Of a stretch of DNA of 6,243 nt, positions 6,224 to 6,243 are shown piece by piece (within the stretch, counting starts at the first letter, position 1; every line of letters starts with the position of its first letter). This DNA comes from Alphaproteobacteria bacterium (lineage in GTDB: Bacteria > Pseudomonadota > Alphaproteobacteria > Sphingomonadales > Emcibacteraceae). The position numbers and the translations under genes were made by a program. The notes beneath the pieces are model-generated. The model made no database searches and was not told where the DNA came from. It worked only from the letters and a program-made list of their open reading frames with translations. The stretch is taken from positions 41,346-47,588 of the forward strand of contig NVVM01000008.1 of assembly GCA_002402225.1 (NCBI GenBank). The letters are read 5' to 3'.

Positions 6224-6243
6224 GATCTATTTGGATTTTTCTA
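6213..6243 (+). CDS. Possible start of a divergent gene, cut by the window edge
   Basis: An ATG at 6213-6215 opens a frame of ten codons (MINAIYLDFS) that is still open at the right edge. Upstream lies only a weak purine stretch, CAGAG at 6199-6203, as a possible ribosome-binding site, and a TATAGT box at 6182-6187. Ten codons are too few to recognise a family. An alternative is a minus-strand gene entering from the right and ending at a TAA near 6193-6195; its visible tail (RKIQIDRINHNASTLR) is equally unrecognisable. Both are guesses. Confidence 0.2.
   Translation, partial: MINAIYLDFS

Overview
This is a stretch of ordinary bacterial chromosome, most likely from a motile Gram-negative alphaproteobacterium. 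That placement is an inference. It rests on the style of the chemoreceptor (an [13 protein letters not shown] methylation helix and a VDQFL tail), a full-length RecQ with RQC and HRDC domains, an RhlE-type RNA helicase, and an exported alpha-carbonic anhydrase. Base composition is moderate and the intergenic gaps are clearly AT-rich. I see no insertion sequence, CRISPR array, rRNA, tRNA or phage gene.

Layout from left to right. Positions 1-535 (minus strand) hold the N-terminal 178 codons of an exported alpha-type carbonic anhydrase that runs off the left edge. A 159-bp gap follows, holding its probable promoter and a small inverted repeat. Positions 695-2524 (minus) hold recQ, a complete 609-residue DNA helicase. 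A 239-bp AT-rich divergent intergenic region (2525-2763) then carries a spaced inverted repeat on the recQ side and a good sigma-70-like promoter on the chemoreceptor side. Positions 2764-4614 (plus) encode a 616-residue membrane chemoreceptor. It converges, across only 35 bp, on a minus-strand RhlE-type DEAD-box RNA helicase (4650-5984). The last 259 bp (5985-6243) are mostly non-coding. They hold the leader of the RNA helicase and possibly the first ten codons of a divergent plus-strand gene.

The four genes are not one pathway. DNA repair (RecQ), RNA remodelling (RhlE), taxis (the chemoreceptor) and periplasmic CO2/bicarbonate interconversion (carbonic anhydrase) sit side by side in separate transcription units. 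The only same-strand neighbours are recQ and the carbonic anhydrase gene, and their spacing plus a separate -10 box argues against obligatory co-transcription.

I looked for a hidden or novel system and did not find one. The observation most worth checking is an Ala-Ala replacement of the normally conserved His-Asp in the RecQ aromatic-rich loop. The others are small inverted repeats, a mini-ORF and start-site questions.
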